This document shows positions 22,908-28,461 of a stretch of 28,461 nt of DNA, piece after piece. Source of the stretch: a virus; IMG/VR virus record IMGVR_UViG_3300025769_000618, positions 1 through 28,461 of that record; one strand, given 5' to 3'. Under the pieces are notes generated by a model, which saw only the letters and a list, made by a program, of their open reading frames with translations, was not told the DNA's origin and did no database searches. The translations under genes and the position numbers were made by a program. Numbering within the stretch: the stretch's first letter is position 1; each line of letters opens with the position of its first letter.

Positions 22908-23564
22908 ATGAACGCTAAACCACAAGCCCGCGAAATCGATCTTCGACGGGCGATCATGCGACTTGACCTTAAGCCCGTCGCTAAACTTGTATTCTTAGGT
23001 CTACTCGACCGCGTTGACTGGTCGACGATGAGCGGCGAAGTCAGCTCAAGCGCAATCGCTAACACTCTAAACCATAATCGAAGATCAGTCGTGAGAGCAC
23101 TTGGCGACCTGGTCGACCTCGGCTATATCACTCGCGACTCTCACCGAATCGAGGCGACCCGAAGCTCGATCAGTGTTACGACTCTAAACGTCTCTCTCAT
23201 ACTCTCTAAGAGTAGTGACAACATGACACATAGTGACGCCTTGTCACCTAGTGACAACATGACACATAGTGACACCTTGTCACTAGGGGTAGTGACACCA
23301 TGTCTCAAAAGTAGTGACGCCTTGTCACTAGGGGTAGTGACACCATGTCACACAATCAATAACTATCAATATATCAATAATGATCAAGATAAGAGTGACA
23401 CCTTGTCACTACCTAAACGAACACGTCTAAACCGAGATCAAGTAATCGCTATTGAAGATGAGTGTAATCGACTCAATGACAGTTCACACACTACGAGAGT
23501 TAAGATCGCCTCAAAACTATTCAATATTAAGCTATTGAAGGGGGGCTATTATGAGTCACTCTAA
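22908..23564 (+). CDS. Winged-helix replication initiator (lambda O-type role)
   Basis: The 218-residue product has an N-terminal winged-helix domain at about residues 8-95: DLKPVAKLVFLGLLDRVDW, then SSSAIANTLNHNRRSVVRALGDLVDLGYITR. This is the pattern of phage initiators and replisome organisers. Residues about 102-165 are a low-complexity Ser/Thr/Asp linker produced by the iterons embedded in the gene; a short basic C-terminal part follows (KRTRLNRDQVIAIEDE). It overlaps the helicase loader gene by 14 bases, the same order as lambda O and P. By inference it binds its own iterons and recruits the loader. Start at 22908 has GGAGAG behind it. The family name is not certain. Confidence 0.7.
   Translation: MNAKPQAREIDLRRAIMRLDLKPVAKLVFLGLLDRVDWSTMSGEVSSSAIANTLNHNRRSVVRALGDLVDLGYITRDSHRIEATRSSISVTTLNVSLILSKSSDNMTHSDALSPSDNMTHSDTLSLGVVTPCLKSSDALSLGVVTPCHTINNYQYINNDQDKSDTLSLPKRTRLNRDQVIAIEDECNRLNDSSHTTRVKIASKLFNIKLLKGGYYESL
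23213..23410. repeat. Eight 18-bp iterons within the initiator gene (likely replication origin)
   Basis: Copies of TAGTGACRMCWTGWCACH begin at 23213, 23231, 23249, 23267, 23290, 23312, 23335 and 23393 (the last begins GAGTGAC). The first four are in direct tandem with no spacer; later ones are 22-23 bases apart and the eighth is 58 bases on. The best copies are an interrupted palindrome, AGTGACA-3-TGTCACT. The copies fall in two reading phases, encoding SDxLSx or VVTPC, so the DNA, not the peptide, is conserved. This mirrors the four iterons of lambda's origin inside gene O. Confidence 0.85.
23353..23392. other. AT-rich unwinding element of the probable origin
   Basis: These 40 bases between iterons seven and eight are strongly AT-rich, the most AT-rich stretch of this gene. 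They contain ATCAATA at 23355, 23365 and 23373, and ATCAAGA at 23383, spaced 10, 8 and 10 bases, near one helical turn. Direct AT-rich repeats next to initiator sites are the usual place where origins melt. Confidence 0.7.
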
Positions 23565-24480
23565 ACCGATGGTCAGCTTAAGCGAGAGCTTCGATCGGAT
23601 CATACCACACCTTGAAGCCCTCAAAGCTCGAAGCGCTGAACTCAAAGCGAATCGATCAGAGAAGGCATACGGCGACTTTAGACATATCAATGATCGAAAC
23701 CTCGAAGAGCTTGATCTCGCCCTCGAAGACGCGTCGACTTTCACCGTTCGAGATATTCCCGAGTGTGGCTTATGTCTCAACGGTCAAACTTACTACCGCG
23801 ACGAGCTCGGCTATCAATACGGCGGCGACTGTATACGATGTACCATCATTCAAAAGCGAATCACTAAGCTCAATCGTTTACTATTGCCGCCCGATGCATA
23901 CGGCGTGCACTTCGGAATGTATCAATGGGATAGTAACGAGCAACGCGACCGAGTCGCCGCTCTAAACTCTTTCATCAGTTACGGCGCACCAGATAAGCGA
24001 GTTAAGAGCCCGAGTGTTTATCTATGGGGTTCGCCTGGCAATGGCAAGACCTCGCTTTTGTACTGCATGGCTAAAGAGTCAATCTTCGCCGACCTTCGTG
24101 TTAAGTATGTCACACATCAAAGCATGATCGAATCGAGATATGCTCAGATTAAAGGCGATCGAAACCCGCTTAAGGGGTGGTTAGATAATGTCGATCTTTT
24201 GCTCTTCGATGAACTAGGCGGCGTCGGCGGGCGAGGTCATCAAACTGACTGGCTACGTTCTTTTAATGCCGAGATGTACAGTTATATGTATGAACGATGG
24301 TCACGCGGTCTTGCGATCGTGATGACGACTAACTTAACACCTGATCAGTTCTATCAATCGACCGGTCGTAACGCTGCGATTATGAGCCGCTTCGCTGAGA
24401 TGTTCGGCGAGCCGATCGCGATGACAGGGCGCGACCGACGAACGATAAGCCGCGATCTTTCATCATGGGGCGTCAAATAG
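23551..24480 (+). CDS. DnaC/IstB-type AAA+ helicase loader
   Basis: This 309-residue ATPase has Walker A at residues 160-168 (GSPGNGKTS), Walker B at 216-221 (LLLFDE), and a sensor-like IVMTTN segment near 256. Ahead of these, Cys72, Cys75, Cys94 and Cys97 (CGLC and CIRC) form a likely zinc site, seen in many phage loaders. The family opens the replicative helicase ring and loads it at origins. It directly follows the initiator gene, overlapping by 14 bases, with GGGGGG as ribosome binding site. No phage helicase is seen, so it probably loads the host DnaB, which is an inference. Confidence 0.85.
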   Translation: MSHSKPMVSLSESFDRIIPHLEALKARSAELKANRSEKAYGDFRHINDRNLEELDLALEDASTFTVRDIPECGLCLNGQTYYRDELGYQYGGDCIRCTIIQKRITKLNRLLLPPDAYGVHFGMYQWDSNEQRDRVAALNSFISYGAPDKRVKSPSVYLWGSPGNGKTSLLYCMAKESIFADLRVKYVTHQSMIESRYAQIKGDRNPLKGWLDNVDLLLFDELGGVGGRGHQTDWLRSFNAEMYSYMYERWSRGLAIVMTTNLTPDQFYQSTGRNAAIMSRFAEMFGEPIAMTGRDRRTISRDLSSWGVK

Positions 24481-24481
24481 A

Positions 24482-24778
24482 GTGAGATCACTTAGAGTCT
24501 TTAGAGCGAAAGAGTTAATCATCAAAACTAGTGAGTTTACGCCGACACATGGCGGGTGGTCATTTATCACCCTCGAAGGCGAGATCGAGATACTAGAACA
24601 TGATCGAGATACTTATCATATCGCCCTAAAGCCTCAAGCGGTCTTGATGGTCTATCGTCATAATGAGTCAGGCATACAAGCGGCGCGACTCTACATGAAC
24701 CCCGATGAGGCAGAAGAGACAATCGACTCGCCATCGTCGACCAGTCGACCCGAAGTCGTAATAGTTCTTGACCGGTGA
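24482..24778 (+). CDS. Unknown small protein of the replication operon
   Basis: The 98-residue product is not recognised. It is likely a small beta-barrel or sandwich, with strands LRVFRAKELIIK, WSFITLEGEIEIL, TYHIALKPQAVLMVY and a Ser-rich linker (SPSSTSRP) before a final strand EVVIVL. It uses a GTG start one base after the helicase loader stop, so translation is probably coupled to it. There is no membrane segment or Cys. The last gene before the 254-base regulatory gap, it may be a replication accessory, but nothing shows this directly. Confidence 0.45.
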   Translation: MRSLRVFRAKELIIKTSEFTPTHGGWSFITLEGEIEILEHDRDTYHIALKPQAVLMVYRHNESGIQAARLYMNPDEAEETIDSPSSTSRPEVVIVLDR

Positions 24779-24802
24779 TCAATCATCTCATACGCTCAAT
24801 AC

Positions 24803-24888
24803 CCCTCGCCCCTTGATTCTTTAAACATTAAAACTAGAACGCTTGTTTTGTTTATTGGTCTTGTTCAACTTCTCTTTCAGGGCGAGGG
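24803..24888. repeat. Long-loop inverted repeat, 9-base perfect arms
   Basis: CCCTCGCCC at 24803-24811 is exactly complementary to GGGCGAGGG at 24880-24888, with a 68-base AT-rich loop between. It follows the replication operon and precedes the promoter. The second arm is followed by ACTTATTTATCTT, not a clean T run, so a normal intrinsic terminator is unlikely; it may be a folded RNA or a DNA site. Confidence 0.45.
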
Positions 24889-24899
24889 ACTTATTTATC

Positions 24900-24929
24900 T
24901 TGACTAAGTTAAGTATAACTAAATATACT
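24900..24929 (+). promoter_or_regulatory. Sigma-70-like promoter for the RHH-SSB operon
   Basis: TTGACT at 24900-24905 and TATACT at 24924-24929 are 18 bases apart, each with five matches to the consensus hexamers. Transcription would start near 24936, leaving a leader of about 97 bases before ATG 25033. It is the best promoter sequence I found in the window. Confidence 0.65.
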
Positions 24930-24935
24930 TAAGTT
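24906..24935. promoter_or_regulatory. Operator-like palindrome over the promoter
   Basis: The 12-base arm AAGTTAAGTATA (24906-24917) and its partner TATACTTAAGTT (24924-24935) are complementary except at one position, with a 6-base centre. The palindrome fills the promoter spacer and the -10 box, so a bound protein would block transcription. The downstream ribbon-helix-helix protein is the obvious candidate. Confidence 0.55.
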
Positions 24936-24943
24936 GTGTGTAT

Positions 24944-25010
24944 GGCGGCGACCGGTGGTTTGTGGAGACCTTGACACGTCTTTTTTTTAATTAACTCGGT
25001 CGTCGCCGCC
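24944..25010 (+). promoter_or_regulatory. Structured leader with inverted repeat and T8 run
   Basis: GGCGGCGACC (24944-24953) pairs with GGTCGTCGCCGCC (24998-25010) apart from a 3-base bulge. The loop holds GAGAC (24965-24969), a partial match to GTCTT (24978-24982), followed by eight Ts at 24981-24988. Two alternative folds, one short and followed by T8, could work like an attenuator. This is a structural guess. Confidence 0.4.
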
Positions 25011-25032
25011 TAATCTTACGAAAGGTTTATTA

Positions 25033-25263
25033 ATGCCTAGCAAAGGTCAGCGTTCAGAGAAGAAACCTAAAGGGCGCACTTCGTCGGTTTACATCTCCCC
25101 TGATACTGACGAGGTAATCAGCGAGCTCGCCGAGCGTTATAACATCAGCCGAAATAAAGTAATGCGAGAACTTATCAATCATTCGTTAAAACAATACAAT
25201 CAAAGAGAATATGTAGAGGGGTCAACTCTCGAACACACCTTACAAGGGTCAAACAATGGTTAA
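25033..25263 (+). CDS. Ribbon-helix-helix (CopG/Arc-like) DNA-binding protein
   Basis: This 76-residue protein has a basic N-terminal arm (KGQRSEKKPKGRT), then a short strand RTSSVYISPDTDEVISEL and two helices (EVISELAERY and SRNKVMRELINHSLKQY). Strand, helix, turn NIS, helix is the Arc/CopG fold, in which a dimer places a beta ribbon in the major groove. It lies behind a promoter with a palindrome in it, so it probably represses its own operon, which includes SSB. The start follows AAAGG at 25020-25024, and the end overlaps the SSB start by 8 bases. Confidence 0.75.
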   Translation: MPSKGQRSEKKPKGRTSSVYISPDTDEVISELAERYNISRNKVMRELINHSLKQYNQREYVEGSTLEHTLQGSNNG

Positions 25264-25699
25264 TGAAGTCACTCTCATCGGTAACGCGGGTCGCGACGCT
25301 GAGTTAAGGTCGAGCAGCTCCGGCGCTCAATATTGTACTTTCACAATGGCGACAAGCGAACGCTTCAAGGGTCATGACGGCGAATGGCGAGAAGACACCG
25401 AATGGCATAAAATCAAAGTCATCGGTAAGAGCGCCGAGCGAATCGCTAGTCAGGTAAAGAAGGGCGATCGGCTTTATGTCAACGGTAAGATCTCTTCGTA
25501 TGAGACCGACGGCGTCACCCGAGTCGAGATCAAGAGCTTTCGAGTTCTCGTCTTGAACGGTCGAAAAGATGAAGCTCAAGCGACACCTGGTCAGTTCTTG
25601 CCACCTAGCGAGACGAGTAAGCGCGACCCATGGCGAGGCGATCAACCTCAAGAACCTAACTATCAAGTTTGGAATCCATCCCAAACACAATGGCGTTAA
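25256..25699 (+). CDS. ssb: Single-stranded DNA-binding protein
   Basis: The 147-residue protein begins VNEVTLIGNAGRDAELRSSSSG, the N-terminal OB-fold pattern of bacterial SSB, and continues with FTMATSERFK, TEWHKIKVIGKSAERIASQVKKGDRLYVNGKI and a Pro/Ser/Gln-rich tail. It protects single strands made in replication and recombination. The tail ends NPSQTQWR and lacks the acidic DDxxPF tip with which SSB recruits host partners. It starts inside the preceding gene (ATG over AATGGTTAA), so the two are translationally coupled. Confidence 0.9.
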   Translation: MVNEVTLIGNAGRDAELRSSSSGAQYCTFTMATSERFKGHDGEWREDTEWHKIKVIGKSAERIASQVKKGDRLYVNGKISSYETDGVTRVEIKSFRVLVLNGRKDEAQATPGQFLPPSETSKRDPWRGDQPQEPNYQVWNPSQTQWR

Positions 25700-25711
25700 A
25701 AGAACGCCGCC

Positions 25712-25735
25712 CCCGATCAGAACGAGAAGATCGGG
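25712..25735 (+). promoter_or_regulatory. Stem-loop between SSB and the following gene
   Basis: CCCGATC (25712-25718) and GATCGGG (25729-25735) form a perfect 7-base stem with a 10-base loop; a weaker extension reaches 25705 and 25741. The lower end touches the GGAG ribosome binding site at 25740-25743. No T run follows, so it is more likely to affect translation or RNA stability than end transcription. Confidence 0.45.
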
Positions 25736-25748
25736 CGACGGAGAACAT

Positions 25749-26423
25749 ATGAACAAGACAGATACTAATACAAGAGCGACATTTATTCAAGAGCTCAACG
25801 GCACAAGCGCGAATACTCATGATCAGCTACATCTCGGTATTGAACAAGAGAAGACCCGAAAGATCGGGCGAAGAGTCATCTTGACTGAATATGGTATAAG
25901 ATGTGTGATCGCGGCTTATCAGCAGACTAAGAACGTTAATGTATCAGCCGAAGCGGGCGGTATATCAGGCACTCATTTAACTCGAATACTCAGAGACAAG
26001 AGTCATGATAATCACGCGGCTCTCGTCGGTCACTTCCCTAAACCTCGCCGTCATGGTTCAAAAGAGTATCTCGAATATGAACGAGAAGTCGCGAAGGCTT
26101 ATCAGGAGATGAGACGTAAGGGCGCTTCATTCGAGACGATCTTTATCTATCTTCGCGATATTGACTTTAAGATGGCATCGGGTTTAAGGGCGAACGAGAT
26201 GAGCGACGACTCGCTTAAACTTCATTGTAAAGACTATTTCGACCTATATGACTTCGACGAACCGATCACAGAGCAAGCCGACAATGACGACCAGTCATCA
26301 CCCGAAACTCTTAGAGAGCGACTAGATATGATCGAAGCTCTCTTATCGGTCGCTCTCGGCTTATCGCCATCCGAAGCACTGCGATATATTACCGCCGCTC
26401 ATGAACTAGCGAGAGAGTCTTAA
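25749..26423 (+). CDS. Unknown protein with possible HTH segment
   Basis: The product is 224 residues when started at ATG 25749, behind GGAG at 25740-25743. A central stretch (TEYGIRCVIAAYQQTKNVNVSAEAGGISGTHLTRILRD, about residues 42-78, cited only by its range) has the spacing of a helix-turn-helix, with NVSAEAGGISGTHLTRIL as core. A charged region and an acidic tail (TEQADNDDQSSPETLRERL) follow. I do not recognise the family. It comes after SSB and before a gap leading to the terminase genes, so a late-gene regulator or packaging-associated DNA-binding protein is possible. Confidence 0.45.
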   Translation: MNKTDTNTRATFIQELNGTSANTHDQLHLGIEQEKTRKIGRRVILTEYGIRCVIAAYQQTKNVNVSAEAGGISGTHLTRILRDKSHDNHAALVGHFPKPRRHGSKEYLEYEREVAKAYQEMRRKGASFETIFIYLRDIDFKMASGLRANEMSDDSLKLHCKDYFDLYDFDEPITEQADNDDQSSPETLRERLDMIEALLSVALGLSPSEALRYITAAHELARES

Positions 26424-26430
26424 GGCGCTC

Positions 26431-26458
26431 TTGATAGAGTGAATACAGGGTTTATGTT
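26431..26458 (+). promoter_or_regulatory. Possible promoter before the terminase block
   Basis: TTGATA at 26431-26436 and TATGTT at 26453-26458 are 16 bases apart in the only gap (38 bases) before the packaging genes. Transcription would begin near 26465, inside the first gene's coding start at 26462, so it would serve the terminase genes rather than that gene. Confidence 0.3.
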
Positions 26459-26461
26459 ATT

Positions 26462-26689
26462 ATGCATGATATAAAAAATAGAAACTTATTACGCGGGCGC
26501 GAAGATGTTTTATCGCAGCTTTACCAAACTTTAAGGATCGCTGACGAAGACGAAGAGCTTAAGGACGAAGCCCTTAAGCTTTACAAAGAGATTGAAGCCG
26601 CCCTCATCGAAGCGACCCGAGAGATATATGAGCCAAGAATCGCAGAAGCCCGAAAAGAAGAAAACAGGGCGAAAGACAAAGAAGATTGA
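26462..26689 (+). CDS. Small charged helical protein, unknown
   Basis: The 75-residue product is almost entirely predicted helix, dense in Glu, Lys, Arg and Asp (EDEELKDEALKLYKEIEAALIEATREIYEPRIAEARKEENRAKDKED by composition, not quoted as a motif), with no Cys or Trp. The gene overlaps the small terminase gene by 62 bases, an unusually long overlap. AGGG at 26447-26450 is a weak ribosome binding site. A role in packaging or as a protein partner is possible, but no family is recognised. Confidence 0.4.
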   Translation: MHDIKNRNLLRGREDVLSQLYQTLRIADEDEELKDEALKLYKEIEAALIEATREIYEPRIAEARKEENRAKDKED

Positions 26690-27080
26690 TAAGTATATCG
26701 ACCCGCTTTTAGATAACCTTCGATCGGGTATGTCTTACCAGGCGGCGGCGACTCAAGCGGGGCTAGCTCTCTCAACTGTTAACAAGTGGCGAGAGTCAGA
26801 TGAGGAGTTCGCCGAGCTCTTCGACGCGGCGGTCGACTATGCCGAAGCGGTCATGCTAGCTGAGATTCGACAGCAAGGGCGGGCGCGTGAAGACTGGCGA
26901 GCGACTGCTTGGATACTAGAGCGCCGCTTCCCCGAACGGTGGGCACTGCGAAAAGAGATCGACATGAGCGTCAATAAGAAGAGTGACGGTCAAGATATGG
27001 TCGCCGCGATGATTGAACAAGCCGTCGACGCAATGACAGCGGGCGAGACCATCGATGACAGCGAGGACGATGACGCATGA
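26628..27080 (+). CDS. Terminase small subunit
   Basis: From ATG 26628 the product has 150 residues. It begins with a Lys-rich arm (PEKKKTGRKTKKIDKY), then a helix-turn-helix at about residues 35-57 (MSYQAAATQAGLALSTVNKW), the segment EIRQQGRAREDWRATAWILERRFPERWALR (about residues 79-107; the WILERRFPERW motif is typical of the family) and a disordered acidic tail. Small terminases bind the packaging site and bring in the motor. The gene starts 62 bases inside the preceding gene and overlaps the next by 4 bases. A TTG start at 26592 is less likely. Confidence 0.8.
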   Translation: MSQESQKPEKKKTGRKTKKIDKYIDPLLDNLRSGMSYQAAATQAGLALSTVNKWRESDEEFAELFDAAVDYAEAVMLAEIRQQGRAREDWRATAWILERRFPERWALRKEIDMSVNKKSDGQDMVAAMIEQAVDAMTAGETIDDSEDDDA

Positions 27081-27358
27081 ACGCCGAGCCGATCTATTAT
27101 ACGCCCCGCGACACCTTCGATCCCGCTGTATTAGAGGTTAAAGACGGGCTAGTGTTCTACTCTCGATCTAAGCTCATGAGTATATTAGTTGAAGAGTACG
27201 TCACTAACCTTGAAGCGCTTACTCAGTATCGAGGGTCGCCCCGTTCACATCTTGAGCGACTCGCCGAGCGATCGGCGGTCAAGTGGCTGATCTACATTCG
27301 ACATTCTCAGCATTACGGCGCGATCGAACGCCGACCGGTGATCGTTGACGATGAGTGA
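27077..27358 (+). CDS. Unknown small protein between terminase subunits
   Basis: The 93-residue product is not recognised. It is soluble, with an N-terminal aromatic segment (EPIYYTPRDTF), a helix VEEYVTNLEALTQYRG and a basic helical part (SHLERLAERSAVKWLIYIRHSQHYG). It overlaps the small terminase by 4 bases and the large terminase by 8, which implies tight co-translation. Being locked between both terminase subunits suggests a packaging accessory role, which is inference only. Confidence 0.45.
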   Translation: MNAEPIYYTPRDTFDPAVLEVKDGLVFYSRSKLMSILVEEYVTNLEALTQYRGSPRSHLERLAERSAVKWLIYIRHSQHYGAIERRPVIVDDE

Positions 27359-28461
27359 AGATAAGCCACCGCTCGACCTTAACGAGCTTCAACGCCAAAT
27401 CATCGGGCGAATCATCAGGCGCGATAAGTTTATCTCGGCTCGGTGTGGGTGGGGCTCGGGTAAGACCTCGGCTTTAGTCTTTAGTATCTTAATGGTCGCA
27501 CGCGCCCGACCTGGTAAAAGCATATTGATCGTCACCGATACGACACCGCGCTATAACTCAGTACTTCACCCCGAAATATCAAAGTGGCTTGAGCCGCTCG
27601 GGTGGTTCTTTAATCACACTCATAAAACTTGGACGGATCCACACACAGGATCATCGGTCTATGCTCGAAGCTATTATCGACCAGGTACAAGAGAAGCGAC
27701 ACACAACCCGCTCGAGGGTCTTAACATTACCTCAGGCGTATGTCTCATCGACGAATGCCAAACACTAAGCGCCGAAGTCGCATACAAAGCGCTCGGGCGT
27801 CTAAGGTCAGGCGCGTCGCCGATCTTAATCATGGTCGGCTTGCCCGTCGTTGATGCTTGGTGGTGTTCGATGGCTGAGAGCGCGGGCTATTCACCTTTAC
27901 TCTTTAGCTCATACGTTAATCAGCAAAATCTATCTGATGATTGGTTCGAGGCGACTAAATATCTCCCCGCTGACGAACGCGAAGCGATGGTCATGAATAA
28001 GCCTAAGCCGCCTTCGGGTCTCGTCTATAATGAGTTTAATGAGTCAATGATCATCGATGACTTTGAATATCATGAGTCGATGACGGCAAGGGTCGCGATT
28101 GACTGGGGCTTTAGAAAGCCGAGTGTACTGATCATCGTTTATGATGAGCGCCGCGAAGCCTCGGTCATCGTCGCCGAGTTCAACCCGAAAGAGGTAACGA
28201 CCGAGCAGCTAGCTCAGATGATATTATCGGTGGCATGGTCTCGAGAGCTCCGAGCGCTAGCGCCTTCGCCTCGAATATGGCTAGACGGCGGGGTCGCTGA
28301 CAAAGCGGGCAAGGCTCGAAACGATCAGACAGGTGCTTCGGCATTTAGAGCGATGAGAGCTTCGCCGCCTAAGGGTCTCGGCATGGCTTTAAGGTCAACT
28401 CAAGACCCGATTAGGATAGACATACTGAACGGCGTTCAACGACTGAAGAGAGCCTTCGCGA
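27351..28461 (+). CDS. Terminase large subunit (3' end outside window)
   Basis: The visible 370 residues include the packaging ATPase Walker A at residues 32-40 (CGWGSGKTS) and Walker B with the catalytic acid at 131-136 (CLIDEC), then the start of the RNase H-like nuclease domain, with acidic residues Asp251 (VAIDWGF) and Asp312 (IWLDGG). The enzyme cuts concatemeric DNA and drives it into the head. It starts at ATG 27351, overlapping the previous gene in ATGAGTGA. The frame stays open to the last base, so the C-terminal end of the nuclease domain and the stop lie beyond the window. Confidence 0.9.
   Translation, partial: MSEDKPPLDLNELQRQIIGRIIRRDKFISARCGWGSGKTSALVFSILMVARARPGKSILIVTDTTPRYNSVLHPEISKWLEPLGWFFNHTHKTWTDPHTGSSVYARSYYRPGTREATHNPLEGLNITSGVCLIDECQTLSAEVAYKALGRLRSGASPILIMVGLPVVDAWWCSMAESAGYSPLLFSSYVNQQNLSDDWFEATKYLPADEREAMVMNKPKPPSGLVYNEFNESMIIDDFEYHESMTARVAIDWGFRKPSVLIIVYDERREASVIVAEFNPKEVTTEQLAQMILSVAWSRELRALAPSPRIWLDGGVADKAGKARNDQTGASAFRAMRASPPKGLGMALRSTQDPIRIDILNGVQRLKRAFA

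Larger units (their letters stand above)
24779..25032. other. Regulatory intergenic region, 254 bases without a gene
   Basis: No reading frame of useful length is visible. It holds, in order: a long inverted repeat (24803-24811 with 24880-24888), a promoter with an overlapping palindrome (24900-24935), a leader with a bulged inverted repeat (24944-24953 with 24998-25010) that encloses a run of eight Ts, and a ribosome binding site (AAAGG at 25020-25024) for the ribbon-helix-helix gene. Confidence 0.7.

Noticed and set aside
23213-23410. CRISPR array
   Set aside because: The repeats are 18 bases, partly without spacers, and lie inside an open reading frame of an initiator. They fit iterons, not 25-40-base repeats with unique spacers.
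24971-24999. Second promoter (TTGACA at 24971) in the RHH leader
   Set aside because: The -35 is perfect, but no -10 of reasonable match occurs at 16-18 bases, and it lies within the T8 hairpin. I kept the 24900 promoter.
25569-25748. Long N-terminal extension of the 25749 gene
   Set aside because: The extended frame overlaps SSB almost fully and is Lys/Arg-rich nonsense there. ATG 25749 has GGAG five bases ahead.
1-28461. Integrase, attachment site or tRNA
   Set aside because: I looked for tyrosine or serine recombinase patterns and clover-leaf sequences and saw none. The missing part of the genome could still carry an integrase.

Overview
The window reads as most of the genome of a tailed, long-tailed (siphovirus-type) bacteriophage. 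It has a tail tube protein and a tape measure protein joined by a frameshifted G/GT chaperone pair, and I see no sheath or baseplate set. No rRNA, tRNA, insertion sequence or bacterial housekeeping gene is visible. The host cannot be named. Membrane proteins with spanin-like topology in the late region point weakly to a Gram-negative host. The tetramer GGCC is almost absent (four hand-counted copies in 28.5 kb), which suggests selection against a GGCC-cutting host enzyme.

Layout. 1-4300: the tail end of an unknown gene, then head genes (decoration-like protein, major capsid protein, Mu gpF-like minor head protein, connector, tail completion and tail terminator). 4303-8618: major tail protein, tail assembly chaperone G with a programmed -1 frameshift to GT, and the tape measure protein. 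8621-14618: four distal-tail proteins ending in a 1028-residue hub-like protein. 14632-15505: a CHAP-type cell wall hydrolase and a small two-helix membrane protein, probably endolysin and holin. 15502-19928: a repeat-built tail fibre and small adhesin-like proteins. 19925-20961: three small membrane/coiled-coil proteins. 20951-22767, minus strand: RecT-like annealing protein, a membrane protein and an HTH regulator. 22908-24778, plus strand: a winged-helix replication initiator carrying the likely origin inside its own gene, a DnaC-type helicase loader and an unknown protein. 24779-25032: a regulatory intergenic region. 25033-26423: ribbon-helix-helix regulator, SSB and an unknown protein. 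26462-28461: an unknown small protein, small terminase, an unknown protein, and the large terminase, cut by the window end.

The portal and head protease genes, which should lie between large terminase and the decoration protein, are not here. If the genome is circular or permuted, the missing part is the stretch joining the window's two ends. No integrase, DNA polymerase or RNA polymerase is seen, so the phage probably uses the host replisome, recruited by initiator plus helicase loader in the lambda O/P manner.

The most interesting points are: an origin made of eight 18-bp iterons and a phased AT-rich block embedded in the initiator gene; a textbook GGGAAAA slip site ending chaperone G; the GGCC depletion; a palindrome over the promoter of the ribbon-helix-helix gene followed by a structured leader; a RecT-like protein with a long unassigned C-terminal part and no visible partner nuclease; and two adjacent tail proteins sharing a short N-terminal tag. 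I did not find an obviously new defence or counter-defence system.
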